Made by a program: the position numbers and the translations under genes. Of a stretch of 64,000 nucleotides of DNA, positions 57,350-64,000 are shown one piece after another. How positions within the stretch are numbered: position 1 is the stretch's first letter; each line of letters begins with the position of its first letter. The notes under the pieces are model-generated. The model had not been told where the DNA came from. It did no database searches and was given only the letters and a program-made list of their open reading frames with translations. The stretch is from positions 1 to 64,000 of the forward strand of contig JAURFW010000010.1 of NCBI GenBank assembly GCA_030834125.1, given 5' to 3'. Source of the DNA: Bacteroidota bacterium. GTDB lineage: Bacteria; Bacteroidota; Bacteroidia; NS11-12g; UBA955.

Positions 57350-57357
57350 AAATCGAA

Positions 57358-57474
57358 ATGAAAGTTAGAACATCGGTTAAGAAACGCAGTGAGGACTGCA
57401 AGATTGTACGCCGCAAAGGAAAGGTGTATGTAATCAACAAGAAGAACCCTAAATTTAAGCAAAGACAAGGATAA
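57358..57474 (+). CDS. rpmJ: 50S ribosomal protein L36, zinc-free type
   Basis: A 38-residue protein read directly from the sequence. [20 protein letters not shown] is followed by [18 protein letters not shown]. Only one of the zinc-ribbon residues (Cys14) remains; the other Cys and the His are replaced, so it should not bind zinc. Start and end are fixed by neighbours 8 bases upstream (infA) and 3 bases downstream (rpsM). Confidence 0.96.
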   Translation: MKVRTSVKKRSEDCKIVRRKGKVYVINKKNPKFKQRQG

Positions 57475-57477
57475 ACT

Positions 57478-57855
57478 ATGGCTAGAATAGCAGGTATTGA
57501 TATTCCAAAAAATAAAAGAGGTGTAATAGGTTTAACCTACATCTATGGAATAGGACGTAGCAAAGCAGCTCAAATATTAGATCATTCGGGAATTTCTTTA
57601 GATAAGAAAGTGAGTGATTGGGATGATGATGAGTTAGGAAAAATCAGAGGTTATATTCAAGATAACATTAAAACCGAGGGTGAGTTGCGCTCAGAGGTGC
57701 AGTTGAATATCAAACGTTTGATGGACATCGGTTGCTACCGTGGTCAACGTCATCGTAAAGGGTTGCCAGTTCGTGGTCAGAAAACCCGTACAAATGCACG
57801 TACAAGAAAAGGTAAGAGAAAAACTGTTGCTGGTAAAAAGAAGGCAACCAAATAA
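57478..57855 (+). CDS. rpsM: 30S ribosomal protein S13
   Basis: A 125-residue protein of the 30S head that contacts tRNA and L5. [57 protein letters not shown] and a Lys-rich tail are diagnostic. Confidence 0.98.
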   Translation: MARIAGIDIPKNKRGVIGLTYIYGIGRSKAAQILDHSGISLDKKVSDWDDDELGKIRGYIQDNIKTEGELRSEVQLNIKRLMDIGCYRGQRHRKGLPVRGQKTRTNARTRKGKRKTVAGKKKATK

Positions 57856-57870
57856 TAGCGCTTAATTAAA

Positions 57871-58257
57871 ATGGCTAATTCAAAGAAAGTATCCAAAAGA
57901 AAAGTTAAAGTTGACCCACAGGGGCAGGTTCATATACATGCTACCTTCAACAACATTATTATTTCTATCACTAATATGGAGGGACAAGTTATTTCTTGGT
58001 CTTCTTCAGGAAAGATGGGATTCCGTGGTTCTAAAAAGAATACTCCATACGCGGCACAAGTGGCTGTTGTGGATTGCGGAAAAACTGCATACGATGCAGG
58101 GTTAAGAAAAGTTGATGTTTTTGTTAAAGGTCCTGGGAGTGGTCGCGACAGCGCAATTAGAAATCTTCAAACTGTTGGAATTGAAGTAAATTCAATAATG
58201 GATATTACTCCATTACCACACAATGGTTGTCGTCCTCCTAAGCGTAGAAGAGTTTAA
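57871..58257 (+). CDS. rpsK: 30S ribosomal protein S11
   Basis: A 128-residue protein of the 30S platform. [37 protein letters not shown] starts the core, and [15 protein letters not shown] is the diagnostic C-terminus. Confidence 0.98.
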   Translation: MANSKKVSKRKVKVDPQGQVHIHATFNNIIISITNMEGQVISWSSSGKMGFRGSKKNTPYAAQVAVVDCGKTAYDAGLRKVDVFVKGPGSGRDSAIRNLQTVGIEVNSIMDITPLPHNGCRPPKRRRV

Positions 58258-58276
58258 AATTTAAGAATAATATTCA

Positions 58277-58882
58277 ATGGCAAGATATACTGGTCCAAAA
58301 TCCAAAGTTTCTAGAAGATTCCGTGAGGCAATCTTCGGAAGAGATAAAGCTTTAGAGCGTAAAAACTACGGTCCTGGTCAACACGGAAATTCCCGTCGTC
58401 GTCCTAAGCAGTCTGAATACGCTATTCAGTTATCAGAAAAGCAAAAGGCTAAATACATTTATGGTGTTTTAGAAAAGCAATTCCGCAACACGTTTAAAAA
58501 GGCTGCAGCTAAGAAAGGTATCACAGGTGAAAACTTGTTAAAATTTTTAGAATGTCGTCTAGATAATACTGTTTACCGTATGGGTATTGCGCCTACTCGT
58601 AGAAGTGCGCGCCAATTAGTGTCTCATAGACATATCACCGTGAACGGAGAAGTAGTAAATATTCCAAGTTATCAATTGCGTCCTGGTGATTCGGTTGGAG
58701 TGCGTGAGCGTTCAAAAACTTTGGAAGTTGTTTCTTCTGCTGCAAGCGTGAATACTTCACGTTTCAATTGGATCGAGTGGAATGGTTCCCAAATGTCAGG
58801 AACATTTGTAACCTACCCAAATCGTGAAGATATTCCTGAAAATATCAAGGAACAATTAATTGTCGAACTATATAGTAAGTAA
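58277..58882 (+). CDS. rpsD: 30S ribosomal protein S4
   Basis: A 201-residue primary 16S rRNA-binding protein. [21 protein letters not shown], the S4 RNA-binding segment [31 protein letters not shown] and [13 protein letters not shown] are diagnostic. It lies 16 bases before rpoA. Confidence 0.98.
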   Translation: MARYTGPKSKVSRRFREAIFGRDKALERKNYGPGQHGNSRRRPKQSEYAIQLSEKQKAKYIYGVLEKQFRNTFKKAAAKKGITGENLLKFLECRLDNTVYRMGIAPTRRSARQLVSHRHITVNGEVVNIPSYQLRPGDSVGVRERSKTLEVVSSAASVNTSRFNWIEWNGSQMSGTFVTYPNREDIPENIKEQLIVELYSK

Positions 58883-58898
58883 TAAAATAAATTTCAAC

Positions 58899-59891
58899 AT
58901 GGGTGTTATACCATTTCAAAAACCAAATAAGGTTGTAATGACCAAATCAGATGAGGCACAAGGTGTCTTTGAATTTTTTCCATTGGAAAAAGGTTACGGG
59001 GTTACAATCGGTAATGCAATGCGCCGTGTATTGCTATCTTCTTTAGAAGGTCATGCGATTTCAGGTGTAAAAATTCAAGGTGTTGATCATGAATTCAGTA
59101 CCATCAAAGGTGTTGTTGAGGATGTGGTTGAGATTGTCTTGAATTTAAAACAAGTACGTTTCAAAGCAAACTCGGCTTCTGAAGACACTGAGAAACTTTT
59201 CATTTCTATTAAAGGGAAGGATAAGTTCTTGTCAGGGGATATAGGACGTTACACTAATGACTTTTCTATCTTGAATCCAGATCATGTTATCTGTAATATG
59301 GATCCAACTGTAAGTCTTGAGCTTGAATTAATTATCACCAAAGGTAGAGGATACGTGCCTGCAGAGGAGAACAAGCAAAAAGATGCACCTATCGGTATGA
59401 TTGCTGTTGATTCTATTTACACACCCATTAAAAATGTTCGTTACCATACTGAAGACTATCGTGTAGAACAAAAAACTGACTTCGAGAAGCTAATCATGGA
59501 AGTAACTTCTGATGGAAGTATACACCCTGAAGAAGCATTGAAGGAAGCTGCAAAAATTTTAATTGAACACTTCGTATTGTTCAGTGATGAAAATATTATG
59601 CCTGAGACTAAATTATCCAAGATTGTTGAAGAGGTAGATGAGTCATTTTTACAGATGAGAAAAATCTTAAAAACTCCTTTAGCAGATTTAGATCTTTCAG
59701 TTCGTGCATACAATTGTTTGAAGGCAGCTGAAATTAAGTCTCTTGGTGAATTAGTAAACTACCACATCGACGATCTTCTGAAATTTAGAAACTTTGGTAA
59801 AAAGTCACTTTCTGAATTAGAAGAGTTTGTACGCGATCGTGGTTTACATTTTGGAATGGATGTTTCCAAGTATAATTTGAACGACGACTAA
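58899..59891 (+). CDS. rpoA: RNA polymerase alpha subunit
   Basis: A 330-residue subunit that assembles RNA polymerase and contacts activators. The N-terminal domain holds [30 protein letters not shown]. The C-terminal helix-hairpin-helix domain is [23 protein letters not shown] and [18 protein letters not shown] start at [14 protein letters not shown] (ATG 58899); a TTG at 58860 in frame overlaps rpsD and adds an unconserved segment. Confidence 0.98.
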   Translation: MGVIPFQKPNKVVMTKSDEAQGVFEFFPLEKGYGVTIGNAMRRVLLSSLEGHAISGVKIQGVDHEFSTIKGVVEDVVEIVLNLKQVRFKANSASEDTEKLFISIKGKDKFLSGDIGRYTNDFSILNPDHVICNMDPTVSLELELIITKGRGYVPAEENKQKDAPIGMIAVDSIYTPIKNVRYHTEDYRVEQKTDFEKLIMEVTSDGSIHPEEALKEAAKILIEHFVLFSDENIMPETKLSKIVEEVDESFLQMRKILKTPLADLDLSVRAYNCLKAAEIKSLGELVNYHIDDLLKFRNFGKKSLSELEEFVRDRGLHFGMDVSKYNLNDD

Positions 59892-59895
59892 GAAA

Positions 59896-60525
59896 ATGAG
59901 ACACGGAAAAAAAATAAATCATCTAGGAAGAACGTCTTCGCACAGAGCTGCGATGCTTTCGAATATGGCATCTTCATTAATTAAGCATAAGAGAATTGTT
60001 ACTACAGTAGCTAAAGCTAAATCTCTTCGTGTTTTTGTAGAGCCATTAATTACTCGTTCAAAAAATCCTTCTACTCATAACTATCGTACAGTTTTTTCAT
60101 ATTTAAAAGATAAGCAAGCGGTTACTGAGTTATTTTCTGTGGTAGGTGAAAAGGTTGCAAATCGTCCAGGTGGATATACTCGAATTCTTAAAACGGGAAA
60201 TCGTGCCGGTGATAATGCTGAAATGGCAATGATCGAATTAGTTGACTTTAATGAATTCTTCGAAGGTTTTAATGCCGACAAGAAGAAGTCGTCTACTCGT
60301 AGGTCACGTCGTGGAGGAAGCAAATCTAAAGCTGCACCAAAGAAAGAGGAAACTGTTGAAGTAGTAACTGAGGAAGTTGTATCTGATGAAGCAACAGTAC
60401 AAGAAGTAGAAGATGTGCCAGTAGAGGAAGTTACTGCTGATGAAGCGCCTGAAACCCCTACTAATGAATCTGCTCCAGAAAATACAGATGATAAAGTTTC
60501 TGCAGAAGAAGAGAAAAAAGACTAA
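59896..60525 (+). CDS. rplQ: 50S ribosomal protein L17 with long basic-acidic tail
   Basis: A 209-residue protein, against about 127 in E. coli. Residues 1-125 are the normal L17 body: [29 protein letters not shown], then [17 protein letters not shown] and [15 protein letters not shown] basic linker follows (about 129-150, [18 protein letters not shown]), then an acidic, Glu/Val/Pro-rich tail to the end, without predicted structure. Longer L17 tails are common in the phylum. Last gene of the ribosomal run, followed by a strong terminator. Confidence 0.97.
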   Translation: MRHGKKINHLGRTSSHRAAMLSNMASSLIKHKRIVTTVAKAKSLRVFVEPLITRSKNPSTHNYRTVFSYLKDKQAVTELFSVVGEKVANRPGGYTRILKTGNRAGDNAEMAMIELVDFNEFFEGFNADKKKSSTRRSRRGGSKSKAAPKKEETVEVVTEEVVSDEATVQEVEDVPVEEVTADEAPETPTNESAPENTDDKVSAEEEKKD

Positions 60526-60544
60526 ATCATTTTATTATAAATAA

Positions 60545-60574
60545 AAAAAACCCGGTGAGAAGCCGGGTTTTTTT
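60545..60574. terminator. Bidirectional intrinsic terminator between rplQ and trxA
   Basis: AAAAAACCCGG pairs with CCGGGTTTTTT around the loop TGAGAAG; the GC core is 60551-60555 with 60563-60567. A-tract and T-tract flank it on both sides, so it can stop the ribosomal operon and the converging trxA transcript. It lies about 20 bases after the rplQ stop and 1 base from the trxA stop. Confidence 0.93.
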
Positions 60575-60575
60575 G

Positions 60576-60875
60576 TTATTTGTGTTGTTGTAGTAATGAT
60601 AATAAGGTCACTTTATCGCTAACCCCGGAACGTCTCCATATTTGTTTGCCATTTCTGTATAGCATTAATGTAGGTACACCGGTTACGTTCATGGATTGAG
60701 CAACTGCCGGATTTTTATCTACATCAATTTTAATAATTTTCGCAGTATCTCCAACTTCATTTTTTACTTGTTCTAAAATTGGAGATTGTGCTTTACAAGG
60801 GCCACACCATGACGCAGTGAAGTCAACTAGAACTGGCTTATCCCCTGAGATGATTTCTTTAAATGACCTACTCAT
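60576..60875 (-). CDS. Thioredoxin
   Basis: A 99-residue cytoplasmic disulfide reductase. The active site is ASWCGPCKAQ with Cys24 and Cys27. The buried Asp is in VLVDFTASW, and the cis-Pro loop in VTGVPTLMLYRNG. It is slightly shorter than the usual 105-110 residues but complete. It follows the rhodanese gene by 2 bases, so the two form an operon. It is a likely substrate of TrxB and reductant of Bcp. Confidence 0.95.
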   Translation of the reverse strand: MSRSFKEIISGDKPVLVDFTASWCGPCKAQSPILEQVKNEVGDTAKIIKIDVDKNPAVAQSMNVTGVPTLMLYRNGKQIWRRSGVSDKVTLLSLLQQHK

Positions 60876-60877
60876 AA

Positions 60878-61183
60878 TTAAGAATATTTTCTAAGGTTAG
60901 TCCAGCCACCACCGTTGTGCACATTAAAACCAGCTTTTGATAAAATACCTTTAGCACTGCCACTTCTCATTCCTGAAGCACAACAAGTAATTACAGGTTT
61001 TGTTTTATTAATTTTACTAATTTGGCTATTTAGTTTATCTAAAGGAATATTTTTAGATCCCTTAATATACCCTGTTTTATATTCTTTTGGTGTTCTAACA
61101 TCGATGATCTGCGCTCCGTTTGCAATCAATTCACCTAAATCTACCTTTGGCTTACTGCCAAATAATGCTGACAAAATTCCCAT
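60878..61183 (-). CDS. Single-domain rhodanese-like sulfurtransferase
   Basis: A 101-residue rhodanese fold protein. IIDVRTPKEYKTGYIKGSKNIPLDKL is the conserved substrate-independent part. The active-site loop CASGMRS has Cys68 as the persulfide-forming residue, with a neighbouring Cys67. It begins MGILSALFGSKPKVDLGELI, which could be a peripheral membrane or linker segment. Operon with trxA suggests thioredoxin accepts or reduces the persulfide. A GAACTTTG sequence ends exactly 4 bases before its ATG. Confidence 0.92.
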   Translation of the reverse strand: MGILSALFGSKPKVDLGELIANGAQIIDVRTPKEYKTGYIKGSKNIPLDKLNSQISKINKTKPVITCCASGMRSGSAKGILSKAGFNVHNGGGWTNLRKYS

Positions 61184-61187
61184 AATA

Positions 61188-61195
61188 CAAAGTTC
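61188..61195 (-). promoter_or_regulatory. Putative variant -7 element (GAACTTTG) of the rhodanese-trxA operon
   Basis: Read from 61195 to 61188, GAACTTTG keeps TTTG but lacks the leading TA. It ends exactly 4 bases before the ATG, as at several other operon heads here. No upstream TTG fits. Confidence 0.35.
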
Positions 61196-61234
61196 GTATT
61201 GTAAATCAGGTTTAGTTGTGACTTAACTCACAAA

Positions 61235-63391
61235 TTAAATTTCAAGACCTAATTCATTTAAAATACTATCTCCTTCAGATACATATTTTAATATATATAA
61301 TACATACCGGATATCTACACCAATACTTCTAGAATATTTCTCATTCCATGCGTAATCATTTATTGTAGCAGTAAAACTTCTATCAAAGTTTATCCCGATT
61401 AGTTCACCCTGATTATTCAATACAGGGCTACCTGAGTTACCGCCGGTGGTGTCTAAATTATATAATATTCCAACTACAACTTTTCCGGTTTTAGGGTCTT
61501 TGAAAATAGCAGGTACATCTTTTTTTCTAAGTTTGTCGGCAACACTTTTAGGCAGTCTGTAATCGGGTAGGGTATTAGCCTTTTCAAAAACTCCATCCAA
61601 TGAAGTGAATGGGTAATGTACCTCTCCATCATTTGGCTGATAACTTTTTATATAGCCATAGGTTAAACGCAGAGTACTATTGGCATCAGGGATAAACTGA
61701 GATTCTAAATAATCTTCCCTCATATTTATATATTGAGGCATTAAGGCTTTTAATTTTAATTCAGAATCCGACCAATCTGATGCAACTTTCATTCTAATAG
61801 ACTCTAATTCCTTGATTGTAGCCCGATTAATATCCTTGATTTTTAGAAGTTTGGAAGGGTTGGTCCTCATTAATTTCCTCATGTAAGCTGTATCGAAAAA
61901 ACAACTAGAACTGATCTTTTTTAAGCCAGAATCAGAGATTGTTGGAACGCCCGAAATGTTAAATTCACCACTTTCGGCAGCACTTTTATATATGTTATTG
62001 ACGATTTCAATAAATGCCCTTTTTTCTAATTCAGGGTCAATAACGCTATAAACTCTTAGAGCTTGCTTCCCAAAATCCTGAATCAATTCTTGAAATTCAT
62101 CTTTTTTCCCTTCTTTAATTAATTCATCTTTCTTTCTATTATATCCCTCAATTAGGTCTATAAGCTGAATAACATGTGCCTGACGGGTGAAAGTGGTTGA
62201 GTAAAAATAAGTCTTACCAATTTTGGAGCGCTTGTTCCAAATATCATTGATTTGATTAATAACACTTGCCGCATGCTCAGATAAAATTGTTCCTTTTTTA
62301 TAATCTGTAGATAGAGCCAAATCTTGGGATTCACGATTTTGAACAACATTTGTTCTTCGAAGTCCCTGCATCTTACCTCTGTAATTCTTTTCTACATTTT
62401 CCATCCATTGAATAGTAGAAGCAAATTTTAATCGCTTTCCCACTTGATCCTCACTAAGATCTTTCATCCAATCGATGTATTTTTTGAAGAAAGTTTGAAT
62501 AATTGGTAACTGTACCTCTTGTTGAAACTTCAAATAAGCTCCGCTTTCATGTCTAAATGTTCTTCCCGGGTAACCCATTATAAATACAAAATCGCCTTCT
62601 GTAGTCCCTTTTGGGTTTATCTTCAACGTGTTCTTTGGTTTATAGGGGATATTGTCTTCACTGTAAGGTGCTGGTTTACCATCTTTACCCATGTACGCCC
62701 TAACCATACTAAAGTCTCCATTGTGTCTCGGCCATTCCCAATTGTCTGTATCTCCTCCGAATTGCCCCACAGTTAGTGGAGGAGCCATTACTAATCTTAC
62801 ATCTTGAAGGAAAATGTATCTGAATAAGGTATAACTCTTACCAACAAACATTTCAGAAACTTCAATACTTAATTCAGGATTTAATTCCTTCTCCTTTTCA
62901 GTTATGGATTTAATATTATTCTGAATTATACTTGCTCTTTCCTCTGGAGAGGTGTTTTCATCAATCCCTTTTAGAACTTGTGTTGTAACATCTTCATAGC
63001 TCTGTGTGATTTTACAGGGCATTGAAACGGGAAGTTCTGCTGATCTCTCTTTCGCAATAAATCCATTTTCTAAATAATTATGATCTTCTGAACTTAATCG
63101 AGCTACATTACCGTATACGCAGTGATGATTTGTAATAATTAATCCTTCTTCAGAAATAAATGAACCAGTGCAACCTCCAACTTTTACAAGGGCATCTGTT
63201 AATGACGTTTTTCCGGGATTGAAGATTTCTTCCGTTGAAAGCTTTAAACCCGCATTTTTCAGAGCATCCCCATTTAAATAGTTAAGTGGGAACATCCCTT
63301 CCTCTGTTTTATGCGAAGGAAATATTAACAACCCTATCAAAAGCAAAACACCCGTTAAAATTGCAGAAAATAATTGCTTGAATTTAATCAT
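61235..63391 (-). CDS. S46 family dipeptidyl-peptidase, DPP11-like specificity
   Basis: A 718-residue exported serine exopeptidase. A hydrophobic signal lies at residues 8-25 (SAILTGVLLLIGLLIF). Catalytic His90 sits in ITNHHCVYG and Ser653 in GGNSGSPVLNN. GDTDNWEWPRHNGDFSMVR holds the conserved Asn and Asp that bind the substrate amino terminus. Eighteen residues after the Ser, in GINFDRSF, is Arg671. In P. gingivalis DPP11 the equivalent Arg673 gives specificity for Asp/Glu at P1, whereas DPP7 has Gly. A DPP11-type activity is therefore predicted. The end SIGVDIRYVLYILKYV is typical. It has its own -33/-7 promoter. Confidence 0.92.
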   Translation of the reverse strand: MIKFKQLFSAILTGVLLLIGLLIFPSHKTEEGMFPLNYLNGDALKNAGLKLSTEEIFNPGKTSLTDALVKVGGCTGSFISEEGLIITNHHCVYGNVARLSSEDHNYLENGFIAKERSAELPVSMPCKITQSYEDVTTQVLKGIDENTSPEERASIIQNNIKSITEKEKELNPELSIEVSEMFVGKSYTLFRYIFLQDVRLVMAPPLTVGQFGGDTDNWEWPRHNGDFSMVRAYMGKDGKPAPYSEDNIPYKPKNTLKINPKGTTEGDFVFIMGYPGRTFRHESGAYLKFQQEVQLPIIQTFFKKYIDWMKDLSEDQVGKRLKFASTIQWMENVEKNYRGKMQGLRRTNVVQNRESQDLALSTDYKKGTILSEHAASVINQINDIWNKRSKIGKTYFYSTTFTRQAHVIQLIDLIEGYNRKKDELIKEGKKDEFQELIQDFGKQALRVYSVIDPELEKRAFIEIVNNIYKSAAESGEFNISGVPTISDSGLKKISSSCFFDTAYMRKLMRTNPSKLLKIKDINRATIKELESIRMKVASDWSDSELKLKALMPQYINMREDYLESQFIPDANSTLRLTYGYIKSYQPNDGEVHYPFTSLDGVFEKANTLPDYRLPKSVADKLRKKDVPAIFKDPKTGKVVVGILYNLDTTGGNSGSPVLNNQGELIGINFDRSFTATINDYAWNEKYSRSIGVDIRYVLYILKYVSEGDSILNELGLEI

Positions 63392-63398
63392 ATAGTCA

Positions 63399-63429
63399 CA
63401 AATCTACTTCCATAGAATATTTATACCAA
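63399..63429 (-). promoter_or_regulatory. Promoter of the S46 dipeptidyl-peptidase gene
   Basis: On the minus strand, TTG (63429-63427), a 20-base spacer and TAGATTTG (63406-63399) match the -33/-7 pattern. The ATG at 63391 follows by 7 bases. Confidence 0.65.
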
Positions 63430-63439
63430 GTACAAACCC

Positions 63440-63447
63440 TATTTTTG
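63440..63447 (+). promoter_or_regulatory. Putative -7 element (TATTTTTG) of the TerC/Alx-family gene
   Basis: TATTTTTG ends 6 bases before the ATG at 63454. It lies just upstream of the divergent S46 peptidase promoter, with the two start codons 62 bases apart. Confidence 0.45.
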
Positions 63448-63453
63448 TAGTTC

Positions 63454-64000
63454 ATGGACGTTTCCACTTTGGTAACAATTTGCTTCATCGGCGTAATTTT
63501 TTTGTCGATGATACTTGATCTTGGAATTTTTTCTAAAAGTAAATCTACTCATCTCAACTTCGGACAAAGCCTTTTAAGAACAATAATTTGGTTCAGTATT
63601 GGACTTGCAAGCGTTGGTATGATTTATTTATTTATAGGTGATATACATAAAATTACCACAGTAAATGATATTGCAAATTATACTTCACAATATGGAGTAA
63701 AACATACGGCAAATGGCACATTTGATCAACAACTCACAGACCTAAAAATTACTACTACTACTAGTTATTTTACCGGTTTTCTTTTGGAATATGCTTTGAG
63801 TGTTGATAATCTATTTGTAATGCTTTTGATATTTCAATCATTTAAGATAAGTGAAGCTAATGAAAGAAGAATTTTAGTTTGGGGAATTCTAGGCGCAATG
63901 ATTTTAAGATTTCTCTTCGTGATTATTGGTGCCGCGGCAATTTCTCATTTTCATTGGGTTTTGTATGGTTTTGGTGCATTGTTAGTTTATTCTGGTATCA
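63454..64000 (+). CDS. TerC/Alx-family integral membrane protein, C-terminus cut by window edge
   Basis: The first 182 residues of an open frame with no stop before the window ends. Several membrane segments are seen: about residues 5-24 (VTICFIGVIFLSMILDLGIF), 42-60, 108-130 and 145-165. YALSVDNLFVMLLIF is the TerC/Alx hallmark, with the conserved Asp in a membrane helix. RILVWGILGAMILRFLFVIIGAAAI follows as in the family. Members are linked to manganese export, pH response or tellurite resistance; the specific role here is open. A hydrophilic insert (about residues 65-100) separates the second and third segments. Confidence 0.9.
   Translation, partial: MDVSTLVTICFIGVIFLSMILDLGIFSKSKSTHLNFGQSLLRTIIWFSIGLASVGMIYLFIGDIHKITTVNDIANYTSQYGVKHTANGTFDQQLTDLKITTTTSYFTGFLLEYALSVDNLFVMLLIFQSFKISEANERRILVWGILGAMILRFLFVIIGAAAISHFHWVLYGFGALLVYSGI

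Noticed and set aside
58860-58898. Extended rpoA start (TTG at 58860)
   Set aside because: It overlaps the end of rpsD and adds residues not seen in other alpha subunits; ATG 58899 fits the family.
763-62776. Open frames on the strand opposite or out of frame to the genes listed, such as 4530-4832 plus, 19903-20214 plus and 51203-51550 minus
   Set aside because: Each lies fully inside a well-supported gene, has no recognisable domain, and lacks promoter signals; they are shadows of codon bias.
1-64000. CRISPR arrays, insertion sequences, prophage, tRNA or rRNA genes
   Set aside because: I saw no spaced direct repeats, transposase-like proteins, terminal repeats or cloverleaf/rRNA sequences; composition is even across the window.

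Overview
The window is a 64 kb piece of a Bacteroidota chromosome, most likely Flavobacteriales-like; no finer placement is possible from sequence alone. The evidence is low GC, lack of Shine-Dalgarno leaders, promoters of the TTG-N20-TAnnTTTG type, a type III glutamine synthetase, type IX secretion and gliding genes (SprA, PorZ, PorQ, GldA/F/G), a DUF1573 protein, an S46 dipeptidyl-peptidase, and an S10-spc-alpha cluster without tuf, adk or map. Base composition is even throughout. I see no insertion sequence, prophage, CRISPR array, tRNA or rRNA. No gene-free stretch exceeds 300 bases; the longest are 5452-5685 (divergent kup/glnN region with a long compound dyad) and roughly 43455-43682 (divergent promoters in front of rpsL).

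Layout. 1-5451 (minus): kup, a DPP IV-type S9 peptidase, bcp and the truncated gpsA. 5686-14538 (plus): glnN (GS III), trxB, an exported Asp-box propeller protein, a membrane-anchored PpiD/SurA-like foldase, a phosphoglucose/phosphomannose isomerase and a PhnP-like metallohydrolase. 14531-27703 (minus): a tight run gldA-gldF-gldG-ruvA-sprA-porZ, which carries the T9SS translocon, an attachment-complex subunit and the gliding ABC transporter. 27800-29471 (minus): ribF and an M23 endopeptidase. 29510-36639 (plus): porQ, cmk, tpiA and a 1511-residue exported protein of unknown function. 36636-38567 (minus): truA and a thiolase. 38627-42301 (plus): a small membrane-anchored unknown, a TonB-dependent receptor and yebC. 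42312-43454 (minus): a DUF1573 protein. 43683-60525 (plus): rpsL-rpsG-fusA, S10, spc and alpha clusters, ended by a bidirectional terminator. 60576-63391 (minus): trxA, a rhodanese and an S46 dipeptidyl-peptidase. 63454-end (plus): truncated TerC/Alx-family membrane protein.

Functionally the window joins growth machinery (ribosome, SecY, RNA polymerase alpha) with the envelope and secretion programme of a peptide-using, probably surface-associated bacterium: SecY exports signal-peptide proteins, a PpiD-like foldase helps them, SprA/PorQ/PorZ move and attach T9SS cargo, and two dipeptidyl-peptidases of different specificity digest peptides.

The most interesting signals are regulatory and structural. 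Many operon heads have a TAnnTTTG element (or a TTTG variant) exactly four bases before an ATG or GTG start, which implies leaderless mRNAs. A terminator for trxB contains the start codon of the next gene, while that gene's own promoter would start transcription inside the hairpin and so escape it. A long imperfect dyad lies between kup and glnN. The 1511-residue exported protein contains a winged-helix-like segment within beta-rich sequence.
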